From Coriobacteriales bacterium OH1046 (GTDB taxonomy: Bacteria; Actinomycetota; Coriobacteriia; Coriobacteriales; Atopobiaceae): a stretch of 64,000 nt of DNA. Below the pieces are notes generated by a model, which saw only the letters and a program-made list of their open reading frames with translations, made no database searches and was not told the origin of the DNA. Location: positions 1 through 64,000 of the forward strand of contig RQYE01000008.1 in NCBI GenBank assembly GCA_004010535.1. The letters run 5' to 3'. Shown in pieces: positions 1-8,292 of the stretch. Every line of letters begins with the position of its first letter. Position 1 is the stretch's first letter. Both the position numbers and the translations under genes were made by a program.

Positions 1-142
1 GTCCGAGACCCCCCGACCCCATCCCCCCAACCACCGTCGCGGCAGTTTGCGACAGCAGCGCAACCGATTGTGCCATCGCGCATCGGGAGCAGGCCGCATG
101 GCGTATCCTCTTAAGTGGATCATCCTGCGAGAAAGGACTTCC

Positions 143-2647
143 ATGGCCTACGAGGACATCATCGCCCGCCTCACGCTCGAGGAGAAATGCGCCCTGCTCT
201 CCGGCGAGACGGCGTTCGGCACACGCGGCTATCCCCGCAAGGGCGTGCCTGTCCTGCACTTCTCCGACGGCCCCCATGGTATGCGCGTGCAGGGCGCGGG
301 CGCGAACCATCTGGGCATCGGCGGATCCATACCCGCCACCTGCTTCCCCACGGCCGTGACCGTCTCCAACACCTGGGATCCCGCGCTGGCTGAGGACATC
401 GGCGAGGCGCTCGCCGAAGAGTCCGCCTCCATGGACAACAACGTGGTGCTGGGTCCCGGCCTCTGCATCAAGCGCGACCCGCTCTGCGGGCGCAATTTCG
501 AGTACATCTCCGAAGACCCCTACCTCGCCGGCAAGATGGCCGCAGGCTACGTGCGCGGGATCCAAGGCAAGGGCCTCGCCGCCTGTCCCAAGCATTTCGC
601 TGCGAACCAGCAGGAGACGCGCCGGCAGGCGAGCGACTCCGTACTCGACGAGCGCACGCTGCGCGAGATCTACCTCGCGGGTTTCGAGATCGCCGTCGAG
701 GAATCCCATCCCAAGTCCATCATGACGAGCTACAACCTCGTGAACGGCGTCTACGCCAACGAGAACAAGCACCTCCTGAAGGATATCCTCTTCGACGAGT
801 GGGGCTTCGATGGCGCCGTCGTCACCGACTGGGGCGGTTCCAACGACCACGTGGCCGGTGTCGCAGCCGGTTCGGCCTTCGAGATGCCGGCACCCGGCCT
901 CAACTCGGCTCGCGAGCTCATCGATGCCGTGGCCGCCGGCACGCTCTCAATCGACGATGTCGACGCCCGCGTGGAGGAGGCCCTGAAACTCATCCTCGCC
1001 ACCGACGAGGCCAAGCGCGCCTACCCGAAATCCTTCGATGCGGACGCTCATCACGAGCTCGCGCGTGAGATCGCCGCGCAGGGCATCGTGCTGCTCAAGA
1101 ACGAACCTGTCGACGGCACCCCGCTCCTGCCGCTCTCCCCCACGAAGACCGTCGCGCTTATCGGCGACTATGCCGAGACCCCGCGCTACCAGGGTGCCGG
1201 ATCCTCCCTCGTCAACTGCACCAAGCTCGATACGCTGCTCGATGTGGCCCAAGCCGATAAGGGCATCAAGCTCATCGGCTACGAGCGCGGTTTCGAACGC
1301 AATGGCACCGCGAATGCCACCATGGCCGACGCCGCCATCGACCTCGCCCGCCAAGCGGACATCGTGGTCATGTGCCTCGGCCTCTCCGAGGTCAACGAGT
1401 CCGAGGGTGCCGAACGCATGCGCATGGCTCTCGAGGCCAACCAGACCGAGCTCCTCTCCAAGGTGCGCAACGTCAACCCCAACGTGGTGGTCCTGCTCTT
1501 CTGCGGCAGCTCGATCGAAACCGATTGGGCGAACAACGCCCGGTCCATCGCCTATTGCGCCTTGGGCGGGCAGGCGGGGGCCCTCGCCGTCGCCGACGTG
1601 CTCACCGGCCGTGTGAACCCCTCCGGCAAGCTCGCCGAGACCTGGCCCGTACGCTACGCGGATGTCCCCACTTCGGGCAAGTTCCCCAGCGAGAAGCTCA
1701 CCTCCGAATACCGCGAGGGACTGTACGTGGGATACCGCTACTTCCTCACCAACCGCATCCCCACGGCATACTCCTTCGGCTACGGCCTTTCCTATACGAG
1801 CTTCACGTACTCAGATCTCGAGATCGTCGACGAGGGCGTGGAGTTCACGCTCGCCAATACCGGCAGCGTGGCCGGCACCGAGATCAGCCAGCTCTACGTG
1901 GCCCTGCCCGAGCATAAGGTCTTCAGACCCGAGCAGGAGCTCAAGGGGTTCTCCAAGACCGCGCTCGAACCCGGTGCATCCAAGCGCGTCCTCATCAGGA
2001 TCGACGACAAGGCCTTCCGCTACTTCAACGTCAAGACGGGCAGGTGGGAGATCGAGGGAGGCACCTACGAGCTGCGCGTGGGAGCTGCCTCCGATGATAT
2101 CCGCCTAGGCGTGCGCCTCGAGGTGGCGGGCACGAATGCCCCCAACCCCTACGAAGGCCTCGACATCCCCGCCTACGAGACGGGTGCGGTGAAGAACGTC
2201 CCCGATGCCCAGTTCGCCGCCCTGCTCGGCCACGCCATCCCGAGCTCCGAGACCAAGATCGACCGCAACGTGTGCTTCCGCGATCTCGGCAAGAGCCGCT
2301 CGCCTATCCTCATGCTCGTCTCGGCTATCGTGACCACGCTCGTGAGGAGCTCGTACAAGAAGGGCACGCCCGATCTGAACGCCCTCTTCATCTACAACAT
2401 GCCCCTGCGCGCCATCGCCAAGATGGCCGGCGGCATGGCTTCGATGGGGTTGGTCGACGCGCTCGTGCGCGAGGCGAAGGGCTGGGGGCTCATCGGCGCC
2501 ATCCCCTTCCTGCTTATCGGCATCCTCTCCCATAGGTGGGGCCTCGCCGTGCTCGTCTGGATACTCTGGACGCTCGCGCCCATCATCTTCGAGTTCGTGA
2601 AGAACCTCGTCGAGAACAGCCAGCTTGCCGCCAAGCTCTCCAAATAG
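143..2647 (+). CDS. GH3 beta-glucosidase-type enzyme with C-terminal membrane domain
   Basis: Retaining glycoside hydrolase of family 3, 834 aa, probably releasing terminal beta-linked glucose or a similar sugar. Domain order is canonical: GH3 N-terminal barrel (about 1-290), GH3 C-terminal domain (about 300-560) and a fibronectin III-like domain beginning after FGYGLSYTSF. The nucleophile is Asp229 in VVTDWGG and the acid/base is probably Glu421 in NESEGAERM. After about residue 690 there is an extra tail with two hydrophobic stretches near the C-terminus (LIGAIPFLLIGIL and AVLVWILWTLAPIIFEFV). No signal peptide is seen, so the catalytic part is probably cytoplasmic and tail-anchored. The frame is open back to position 47, but the ATG at 143 has a GAAAGGA ribosome site and starts at the usual family N-terminus. 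A GtrA-like gene follows 24 nt downstream. Substrate is unknown. Confidence 0.9.
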   Translation: MAYEDIIARLTLEEKCALLSGETAFGTRGYPRKGVPVLHFSDGPHGMRVQGAGANHLGIGGSIPATCFPTAVTVSNTWDPALAEDIGEALAEESASMDNNVVLGPGLCIKRDPLCGRNFEYISEDPYLAGKMAAGYVRGIQGKGLAACPKHFAANQQETRRQASDSVLDERTLREIYLAGFEIAVEESHPKSIMTSYNLVNGVYANENKHLLKDILFDEWGFDGAVVTDWGGSNDHVAGVAAGSAFEMPAPGLNSARELIDAVAAGTLSIDDVDARVEEALKLILATDEAKRAYPKSFDADAHHELAREIAAQGIVLLKNEPVDGTPLLPLSPTKTVALIGDYAETPRYQGAGSSLVNCTKLDTLLDVAQADKGIKLIGYERGFERNGTANATMADAAIDLARQADIVVMCLGLSEVNESEGAERMRMALEANQTELLSKVRNVNPNVVVLLFCGSSIETDWANNARSIAYCALGGQAGALAVADVLTGRVNPSGKLAETWPVRYADVPTSGKFPSEKLTSEYREGLYVGYRYFLTNRIPTAYSFGYGLSYTSFTYSDLEIVDEGVEFTLANTGSVAGTEISQLYVALPEHKVFRPEQELKGFSKTALEPGASKRVLIRIDDKAFRYFNVKTGRWEIEGGTYELRVGAASDDIRLGVRLEVAGTNAPNPYEGLDIPAYETGAVKNVPDAQFAALLGHAIPSSETKIDRNVCFRDLGKSRSPILMLVSAIVTTLVRSSYKKGTPDLNALFIYNMPLRAIAKMAGGMASMGLVDALVREAKGWGLIGAIPFLLIGILSHRWGLAVLVWILWTLAPIIFEFVKNLVENSQLAAKLSK

Positions 2648-2671
2648 CTGCCGGACCCGAAAGGAAACGAT

Positions 2672-3259
2672 ATGAGCTTCATGAGCAGCTTCGCAGAAAA
2701 GCACCCCAAGGCAGCCCAGTGGATCCGCGAGGGAGGCCTGTTCGTCCTCTTCAGCTATGTGGTCACCTTCATCAAGTATCTCCTGCTCACCTTCTTGCCG
2801 GCGCTCTTCGTCAGCATCGTGGGCGATGTCGAGTGGACCTGGCCCGGCATACAGATCGAGGTCCTGGGCGTGCCCCTCACGCTTGCCATCATCGGCAACA
2901 GCTTGGCCGACGGGGGCCTCGCCTTCACGCTTGCCAACTACACCACGATCCTTCTCGGCGAATGCATCAACTTCCCGCTGCAGCGCAACGTCACGTTCCG
3001 CAGCCACGGCCCCGTGCTGCCGCAGATCCTCTGCCATCTTGCCGGTACCATAGCGGTCATGCTGGTCATGAACCTCTTCACCTGCATCTGGAATCCCGTC
3101 ACGGCCGCGCTCGGCGTACCCGACGCCGTACGCAACATCGTCACCACCATCGTCACCGGCGGTGTGGCCATGGTCATCATCTTCGCCATCGACAAGACCA
3201 TCTTCGCGCCGGGCTTCATGAACCCCGGCTACGTCGAGGAAGAGGCCAAGGCCGAATAA
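2672..3259 (+). CDS. GtrA-like membrane protein
   Basis: Small integral membrane protein of 195 aa with about four transmembrane helices and the GtrA family signature FPLQRNVTFRS just before the third helix. GtrA-family proteins are thought to move polyprenyl-phosphate-linked sugars across the membrane or to assist cell-surface glycosylation. The ATG is preceded by AAGGAAA and lies 24 nt after the GH3 stop codon, so the two genes are probably cotranscribed. No glycosyltransferase gene is adjacent, so the usual flippase partner is not visible and the link to the GH3 enzyme is inferred from position only. Confidence 0.8.
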   Translation: MSFMSSFAEKHPKAAQWIREGGLFVLFSYVVTFIKYLLLTFLPALFVSIVGDVEWTWPGIQIEVLGVPLTLAIIGNSLADGGLAFTLANYTTILLGECINFPLQRNVTFRSHGPVLPQILCHLAGTIAVMLVMNLFTCIWNPVTAALGVPDAVRNIVTTIVTGGVAMVIIFAIDKTIFAPGFMNPGYVEEEAKAE

Positions 3260-3289
3260 TCGCGCCGCATCCCACCGCACGTCCCCCTG

Positions 3290-3324
3290 CCCCGCCCGGT
3301 TCCCGCCGGGAGGGGTGTCTTTTA
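3290..3324 (+). terminator. Rho-independent terminator after the GH3-GtrA pair
   Basis: A CCCCGCCCGG arm pairs with CCGGGAGGGG across a six-base loop with one mismatch, followed by TGTCTTTTA. It lies 30 nt past the GtrA stop codon. Confidence 0.65.
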
Positions 3325-3395
3325 CGGGTGTTTCAACTTGCTGCTCCTACGCAATCCGCCACACGTTCCTCTCCCCAACCGTTTCTCTCCCCCCT

Positions 3396-3495
3396 TAAAA
3401 CTACGCATTGGTTTTCTCCCAAACCGTATTCGCCACAGGCTATCTGGGCTTTTTCGATACAGCATCTTTCTAGGAGAGAAGTAATGTGTAGTTCT
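3396..3495. repeat. Left 100-bp imperfect palindrome flanking the nuclease-like gene
   Basis: This segment aligns without gaps to the reverse complement of 4696-4795; by hand count 86 of 100 positions are identical. Each copy is itself an imperfect palindrome: its ends read AACTACGCATT and AATGTGTAGTT, and about 18 of the outermost 24 positions pair. The core contains GGCTATCTGGGCTTTTTC, which recurs with one change in the palindrome at 59474-59549. The copy ends 25 nt upstream of the ribosome site of the gene at 3539, so it may also carry that gene's promoter. Confidence 0.85.
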
Positions 3496-3538
3496 GCTAT
3501 GGTGTTGGGCATTCTAAAACAGGAGGAGAGGAGCAACC

Positions 3539-4636
3539 ATGCCCTACGCCTTCATCAGCCACGCATCCGCTTGCGAGGCGCTCCGCATCAACGGGCTCGC
3601 GGGAGAGCCATGGCCCAGCAGGAGCCGCATGCTCCCCCATCGAGGGAGCTGTATCAGGCTCCAGAGGGATATTGCGCAGCTCGCCCGCACTGTCGACCTG
3701 AAAGCGCTCGGCATCATCAGCCAACCGATCGACATCCTGGTGCCCTCATCCTCCGTCCGCTCGCGCGGAAAGCGGGCGTGCACGCACAGCTGGGCGACGA
3801 TGATCCCGCCTGCATCGATGCTCCGTATGCACAAGAGCGTCATCGTGAGTACCCCCGAGTTCACCATCCTGCAGCTGGCGCATCGCCATGTCAGACGCAT
3901 CCCCGTATACGACAAGATGATCGACAGGCACCTCGCCGAGAAGGAGCTGCTCGCACAGCATGGCATCGACGCTCCGGCACCTGTCGAGGATTTGCTTGAG
4001 TGGGAGCACATGCGGCATATCGTGAGCATCGCGCAAACGGCCATGGAGTTTGCGGGAACATACCGCCTCGCCACGCCCGCAACCGACGTAGCATACAAGA
4101 TGCCGCAGCTCATGACTATCGAGTCTGCTCTTGCACTCCTCGATTCGTCGTACGAGCGCAACGATTCCCCGCGCGCGAGAAGAGCCCTCTGCCTCGCAGC
4201 TAACGGTTCGGCATCGCCCATGGAGACGGCGCTATTCCTCATGCTGACGCTTCCTGTGGAGATGGGTGGGTTCGGCATGCCCAGACCCGAACTCAACAGG
4301 AGCGTCCCCGTACGCTTGGGCGACGAGAACCTTGCACCCGACATCCTCTGGCGCGAGAAGAAACTGGTCATCGAGTACGAGAGCGAGGAGTTCCACGCAG
4401 GTCTGGGGCGCGATAAGACCGACCGCGACATCATGCGGGCAAACGAGCTCCGCTCCTCAGGCTATCAGGTGCTCGAAGCTACACCCGGCATCGCCTGCCA
4501 ACTTCCTAGGGCCAAGATGCTCGTTGAGCAGGTCGCGCGGCTTCTGGGCGTCGTTCTCCCCATGCCCGATGACAACCAGCGGAGGATGCGGGAACGTCTG
4601 CATCGGGAGCTTTTCTTGGGAAATGACAGCAGATAG
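3539..4636 (+). CDS. PD-(D/E)XK-like putative endonuclease flanked by inverted palindromes
   Basis: A 365-aa protein of a type I recall as multicopy in Coriobacteriia and usually annotated as hypothetical or DUF559/AbiEi-like. Its marks are VSTPEF near residue 103, an AGTYRL segment, NGSASPMETAL near 225, a GGFGMPRPELN stretch, and a nuclease-like core with Asp268 in DILWREKK and Glu279 in VIEYESEEFH. These are consistent with a PD-(D/E)XK or Vsr/DUF559-like fold, where Asp and Glu hold the metal; this is a family-level inference. A strong AGGAGGAGAGG ribosome site sits 8 nt before the ATG. There is no neighbouring toxin, methylase or integrase; instead two inverted 100-bp palindromic repeats bracket the gene. 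Role unknown: homing-like endonuclease, orphan restriction or antitoxin-like factor are all possible. Confidence 0.7.
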   Translation: MPYAFISHASACEALRINGLAGEPWPSRSRMLPHRGSCIRLQRDIAQLARTVDLKALGIISQPIDILVPSSSVRSRGKRACTHSWATMIPPASMLRMHKSVIVSTPEFTILQLAHRHVRRIPVYDKMIDRHLAEKELLAQHGIDAPAPVEDLLEWEHMRHIVSIAQTAMEFAGTYRLATPATDVAYKMPQLMTIESALALLDSSYERNDSPRARRALCLAANGSASPMETALFLMLTLPVEMGGFGMPRPELNRSVPVRLGDENLAPDILWREKKLVIEYESEEFHAGLGRDKTDRDIMRANELRSSGYQVLEATPGIACQLPRAKMLVEQVARLLGVVLPMPDDNQRRMRERLHRELFLGNDSR

Positions 4637-4695
4637 CTCTTTTCCTTTGCGCGGGTAAGGCCGATAACGGACAGCCTTTATCATCCGCACGGACC

Positions 4696-4795
4696 AGAAC
4701 TACGCATTACTTCTCTTTTAGAGAAATATCGCATCGAAAAGGACCAGATAGCCTATGGCGAATACGGTTTGGAAGAAAACCAATGCGTAGTTTTT
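4696..4795. repeat. Right 100-bp imperfect palindrome, inverted copy of 3396-3495
   Basis: Inverted partner of the left copy, beginning 60 nt after the gene's stop codon. Its ends, AACTACGCATT and AATGCGTAGTT, pair more perfectly than those of the left copy. The most divergent block between copies is around 4719-4732, where 5 of 10 bases differ. The copies are therefore old enough to have diverged and are not a cloning or assembly duplicate. Confidence 0.85.
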
Positions 4796-4874
4796 CATCG
4801 AGACGGGGGGCAATTTCAGGCGAGAGGCGGTTTCAGACGGGAAAACCGCCCGATAAGCGCGTTCGAGACACACG

Positions 4875-4902
4875 AGAAGGGCTCCCCGAGGGGAGCCCTT
4901 CT
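4875..4902 (-). terminator. Strong hairpin terminator after the reversed GH3 gene
   Basis: A perfect 13-bp stem (AGAAGGGCTCCCC with its complement) and a minimal GA loop, 32 nt past the stop codon of the minus-strand GH3 gene at 4934. The central 18 bp (GGCTCCCCGAGGGGAGCC) recurs in the terminator at 59569-59590. It also lies downstream of the plus-strand gene ending at 4636 and could act in both directions. Confidence 0.75.
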
Positions 4903-4933
4903 TTGGGAAAGGAGAGAGCTGCTGAAAAGACCC

Positions 4934-7900
4934 TTATGCTTCCTCGCGCTCCTTCTTGCGCTTGACATGGTTGCGGATACCGGTGCCGAGAATGGCTGCG
5001 AGGCCGACGCCGGAGATGATATTCACCGCAAGGCGAATCCGATCGAGCGGCTGCATGCCGGGAACGTACGCGGAGCCCGGCACGGCACCGTTCATGGCAC
5101 GGCTGTTGACCGTGGTGTAGAGCAGGTGGTGCGCCGCTTCGCGGGCATAGCGGTACTCAGCGCTGCTGGTAGCGTCGAACGCATAGGTGTTCTCATTGGA
5201 GCGCAGGTATGCATCTGCACCGGCACGGATCATCTGGCTCTGGTCGAAGGCAGGACTGCCCGCGTTGGCCGAGTCGGTGATGATGAAGCCGTCGAAGCCC
5301 CACTCATCGCGGACAAGCTGCTGGATAAGCGGGTAGCTGCCGCCGGTCCACGTGGCTCCAAGACGATTGAACGCCGTCATGATCCCCTGGGCGGCACGAA
5401 CGCCGGTGGTGTTGAGCGTATAGGCGCCGCCGGCATCGATCGTATAGTAGGTCAGTTCGACATCGGGCGCATGCATGCACAGCTCGAACGGACGCAGGTA
5501 GATCTCGCGCGCGGCCTGCTCGCCCACCCATGTGGCAACGGAACGGTCGACGCCGCCATCGCCGCGATGGTTCTCCTGGTCGTTGAAGGCGAAGTGCTTG
5601 ATCATCGAGTAGACGCCCAGTTCGGCCGCACCGTGGATCTCGCGCGCGGCGACGGTGCCGGAGATGATCGGATCCTCGCTGTAGTACTCGGCGGCACGCC
5701 CGATGAACTGCGTGCGGTGGATGTTCATCGAGGGAGCGTACCAGCCCATGGCGCCGCTCGTGCCTTGGAGGTTTGCCTCGGATGCCAGCATGCGTCCGTA
5801 GCTCTCGGCGAGCTTCTGGTTCCAGGTCTGCGCCATCACGATGGGCGAGCAGAACATCATGCCCGTGGAGCCGTAGATGAGGCCGGCTGCCGTGTCGGCA
5901 TCGATCACGAAGGGCTTGCCCACGCTCATGAGGTACTCGCTGCCGTAGCCGGAATGGCCGACGATCTCGGCGTAATCCTCGGCAGTGAGCTGATCGAGCA
6001 GGGCATCCCACGCGGGATCGTCATAGGGAAGGCCGCGCAGCTCGATGAGAGTCATGCCGTTGTCGGCGCCGTATACGGGCTCGTCGACGATGCTCGCGTC
6101 GTCTACGGGGTTGAGCGAGTCATGGCTCTCGAGCTGGGCGATGAGCTCGCCGGTCGCAGGCTTGCCCCACACGAGCGAGGCGGCATTGCCCTCGGCATCG
6201 GTGCCGTTGATGGCGTTGCCCCACGTGGAGATGTAGCCCTCGATGGGGGTGCCGTCGGGAGCGGGGAAGGTTCCCGTCCAGTCCGCGCGGGTAAGCTGGG
6301 CACTCTCGGGCTCGGCATAGCTCAGGATCGCAGTTATATCGCCGCCGGAGTAGGCGTCGGTCGAGAAGGTCTTGGCATCTACGGTCGGCGCGCTCGCGAG
6401 AGCGTTCTCGGCATCGATGACGACCTCATGCTCAGCGGCGAGACTGGCATCGCCGGCTGCCGTCATGCCATCTGCAACGCCCTTGCCCTTGACGGCGAGG
6501 ATGTTGTTCACGGCATCGTGGGCATCTTGGCCGATGGCGATGTAGTAGGTGCCGTTCTCGATGATGTAGGTGCCGGCACCGTGAGCGTCGAAGCTTGCGA
6601 GCAAGGCGGGATCGATGGCGATCTCGAGGGTCTGGCTCTCGCCGGGCGCAAGCAGCTTGGTCTTGTCATAAGCGGCGAGGGAGACAGAAGCCTTTTCGAT
6701 GCCGTGCTCCTGATCATACTCGGTGTAAGGCGCCTGAGCGTAGATCTGGATGGCATCCCTGCCGGCAACATCGCCGGTGTTGGTCACCGTGATCGTTGCG
6801 GTGATGGACTCGAGGCCCTTCCACTCGACTTGCAGATCGGAATACTCGAAGGTGGTGTAGGACAGACCATGGCCGAAGGGATACACGACCTCGGCGGAGT
6901 AATCGAAGTCGCCGGCGTTGCCCTGCTCCAGAACCGTGTCCTCGTAGCGGGTCTCGTAGTAGCGATAACCGACGTAGATGCCCTCGAGATAGCTCACGTA
7001 GTTGTAGCTTGCGGGATTGCCGCTCCCATCGAGGTACTCGAAATCGCCATAGTTCTGGGCGGCAGGGCTGGCGAGGGCATCGGCTGCGAAGGTGTCCACC
7101 GTATGGCCGCTCGGATTCACGGAACCGGAGAAGATGCCCGCCAGAGCCTCGGTGCCATACGTACCGGTGGAAGGCACGAAGAGGATGGCCTTGATGGACG
7201 GGAAGTCCGACACCCAGTCGAGCTCGAGCGCACTCGCGGTGTTGACGATAAGCACAACCTCGTCGTAGTTGTCATCGAGATACTGCAGGATCTCGAGCTC
7301 GGCGGTATCGGGCTCGATGTAGCTCCTAGCCTGGTCGGCAGGGTTGTCGGCATGGTTGTGCATGGAGCGGGGCATGTCGCGCCCCTCGCCCGCCACGCGC
7401 CTCCACACGAAAACGGGCACGGTGCCTTGGGCGCTCTCGAGCACGCCGTCTGCCGCCTGGAGCATGGAGAGCGGGCACTCGTTGATACGGAAATCCTCGG
7501 CCTCGCCGAAGTTGATGGAGCCGGGACCCATGGTGTAGTCCTTGCCGGCACCGGTGATGTAGAAATCCATAAGGGTTCCATTGACTGCGAGGCCCTCCGC
7601 CTCGAAAGCGCTCACCAGCAGGTTCTGGTCGCCCGAGGCACCGGTGAACTGCGTCATGATGGACTGCGTGGCGGTGAGGTTCTTCACGTTCTCGGAGAAG
7701 AACGAGAACGTGGTGCCCGGGGCGAACGGCATCACGGCATCGTCGTTCTTGAGCAGAACGTATCCTTCGCTCGCGATAGCATAGTCGAGCGCGTGCTCGG
7801 CATCGGCAATCTCATCCTGCGAGAAGTCGCTCTTGTAGTATTGCGCGTCCACGTCCTCGGCTCCGGCAGGCGTGGTCCAGCCCTGCTGATAGCCGAGCAT

Positions 7901-8050
7901 GTTGTTGGCCATACGCGTGATCATGCCCATGCCGGGCACGACCGCATTCATAATGAACACGAGCGCGACAAGCACGAGCGCGACGACCGCTTTGATGATG
8001 GTCTTGATCGCCCGCCCTACCTTGCGTGCGGTCGAGATCTGCTGCGCCAT
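4934..8050 (-). CDS. Membrane-tethered GH3 glycosidase, reversed domain order (1)
   Basis: A 1038-aa GH3 enzyme with circularly rearranged order: the GH3 C-terminal domain first (EGYVLLKNDDAVMPF near residue 85), then the fibronectin III-like domain (FGHGLSYTTF), then the catalytic barrel. The nucleophile is Asp926 in IITDSANAG; the acid/base is probably Glu222 in AGEGRDMP. This order is known from some Ruminococcus and Butyrivibrio beta-glucosidases. An N-terminal transmembrane helix follows a basic stretch (about residues 20-40), and a second helix (about 1005-1025) precedes a basic tail, NHVKRKKEREEA. Predicted topology is inside-outside-inside, so the catalytic body is pinned to the outer face at both ends. 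First of three similar paralogues in tandem orientation. The ATG has AGGAAAGGTGGGGAG upstream. Substrate unknown. Confidence 0.9.
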   Translation of the reverse strand: MAQQISTARKVGRAIKTIIKAVVALVLVALVFIMNAVVPGMGMITRMANNMLGYQQGWTTPAGAEDVDAQYYKSDFSQDEIADAEHALDYAIASEGYVLLKNDDAVMPFAPGTTFSFFSENVKNLTATQSIMTQFTGASGDQNLLVSAFEAEGLAVNGTLMDFYITGAGKDYTMGPGSINFGEAEDFRINECPLSMLQAADGVLESAQGTVPVFVWRRVAGEGRDMPRSMHNHADNPADQARSYIEPDTAELEILQYLDDNYDEVVLIVNTASALELDWVSDFPSIKAILFVPSTGTYGTEALAGIFSGSVNPSGHTVDTFAADALASPAAQNYGDFEYLDGSGNPASYNYVSYLEGIYVGYRYYETRYEDTVLEQGNAGDFDYSAEVVYPFGHGLSYTTFEYSDLQVEWKGLESITATITVTNTGDVAGRDAIQIYAQAPYTEYDQEHGIEKASVSLAAYDKTKLLAPGESQTLEIAIDPALLASFDAHGAGTYIIENGTYYIAIGQDAHDAVNNILAVKGKGVADGMTAAGDASLAAEHEVVIDAENALASAPTVDAKTFSTDAYSGGDITAILSYAEPESAQLTRADWTGTFPAPDGTPIEGYISTWGNAINGTDAEGNAASLVWGKPATGELIAQLESHDSLNPVDDASIVDEPVYGADNGMTLIELRGLPYDDPAWDALLDQLTAEDYAEIVGHSGYGSEYLMSVGKPFVIDADTAAGLIYGSTGMMFCSPIVMAQTWNQKLAESYGRMLASEANLQGTSGAMGWYAPSMNIHRTQFIGRAAEYYSEDPIISGTVAAREIHGAAELGVYSMIKHFAFNDQENHRGDGGVDRSVATWVGEQAAREIYLRPFELCMHAPDVELTYYTIDAGGAYTLNTTGVRAAQGIMTAFNRLGATWTGGSYPLIQQLVRDEWGFDGFIITDSANAGSPAFDQSQMIRAGADAYLRSNENTYAFDATSSAEYRYAREAAHHLLYTTVNSRAMNGAVPGSAYVPGMQPLDRIRLAVNIISGVGLAAILGTGIRNHVKRKKEREEA

Positions 8051-8241
8051 CTCCCCACCTTTCCTGTCGGGGTATACCGCCCCGCCTATCTATACTCTTC
8101 TTATTCTAACTAAGTATCGCTCCCGCAAAATAGGCTACGATCATGCCAAAGGTGGTGCATTCCCGGGATGGAAGCATCATACGCACATCGGGGAGCGTCC
8201 AGAGGAGATCCGGGCGTCCATAGCATCGGTCCCCGTTCCGT

Positions 8242-8274
8242 AAAAAGGCCCCACCGGACGGATCCGGCGGAGCC
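8242..8274 (-). terminator. Rho-independent terminator after the second reversed GH3 gene
   Basis: Read on the minus strand, a 13-bp GC-rich stem with G-T wobbles (AGGCTCCGCCGGA with TCCGGTGGGGCC) is followed directly by TTTTT. It lies about 20 nt past the stop codon of the gene at 8293. Confidence 0.75.
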
Positions 8275-8292
8275 TCGGGGAAGGAGGCGCGG

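Noticed and set aside
1-142. N-terminal extension of the first GH3 gene back to position 47.
   Set aside because: The extension is basic and unlike any GH3 start, whereas the ATG at 143 has a ribosome site and begins the family-typical sequence.
4769-8113. A 1114-codon plus-strand open frame opposite the first reversed GH3 gene.
   Set aside because: It is the antisense frame of a GC-rich gene with strong codon bias. Composition is unlike a real protein (runs of GV, VD and HD), it has no family motif and it begins inside the flanking repeat. The minus-strand GH3 frame is clearly real.
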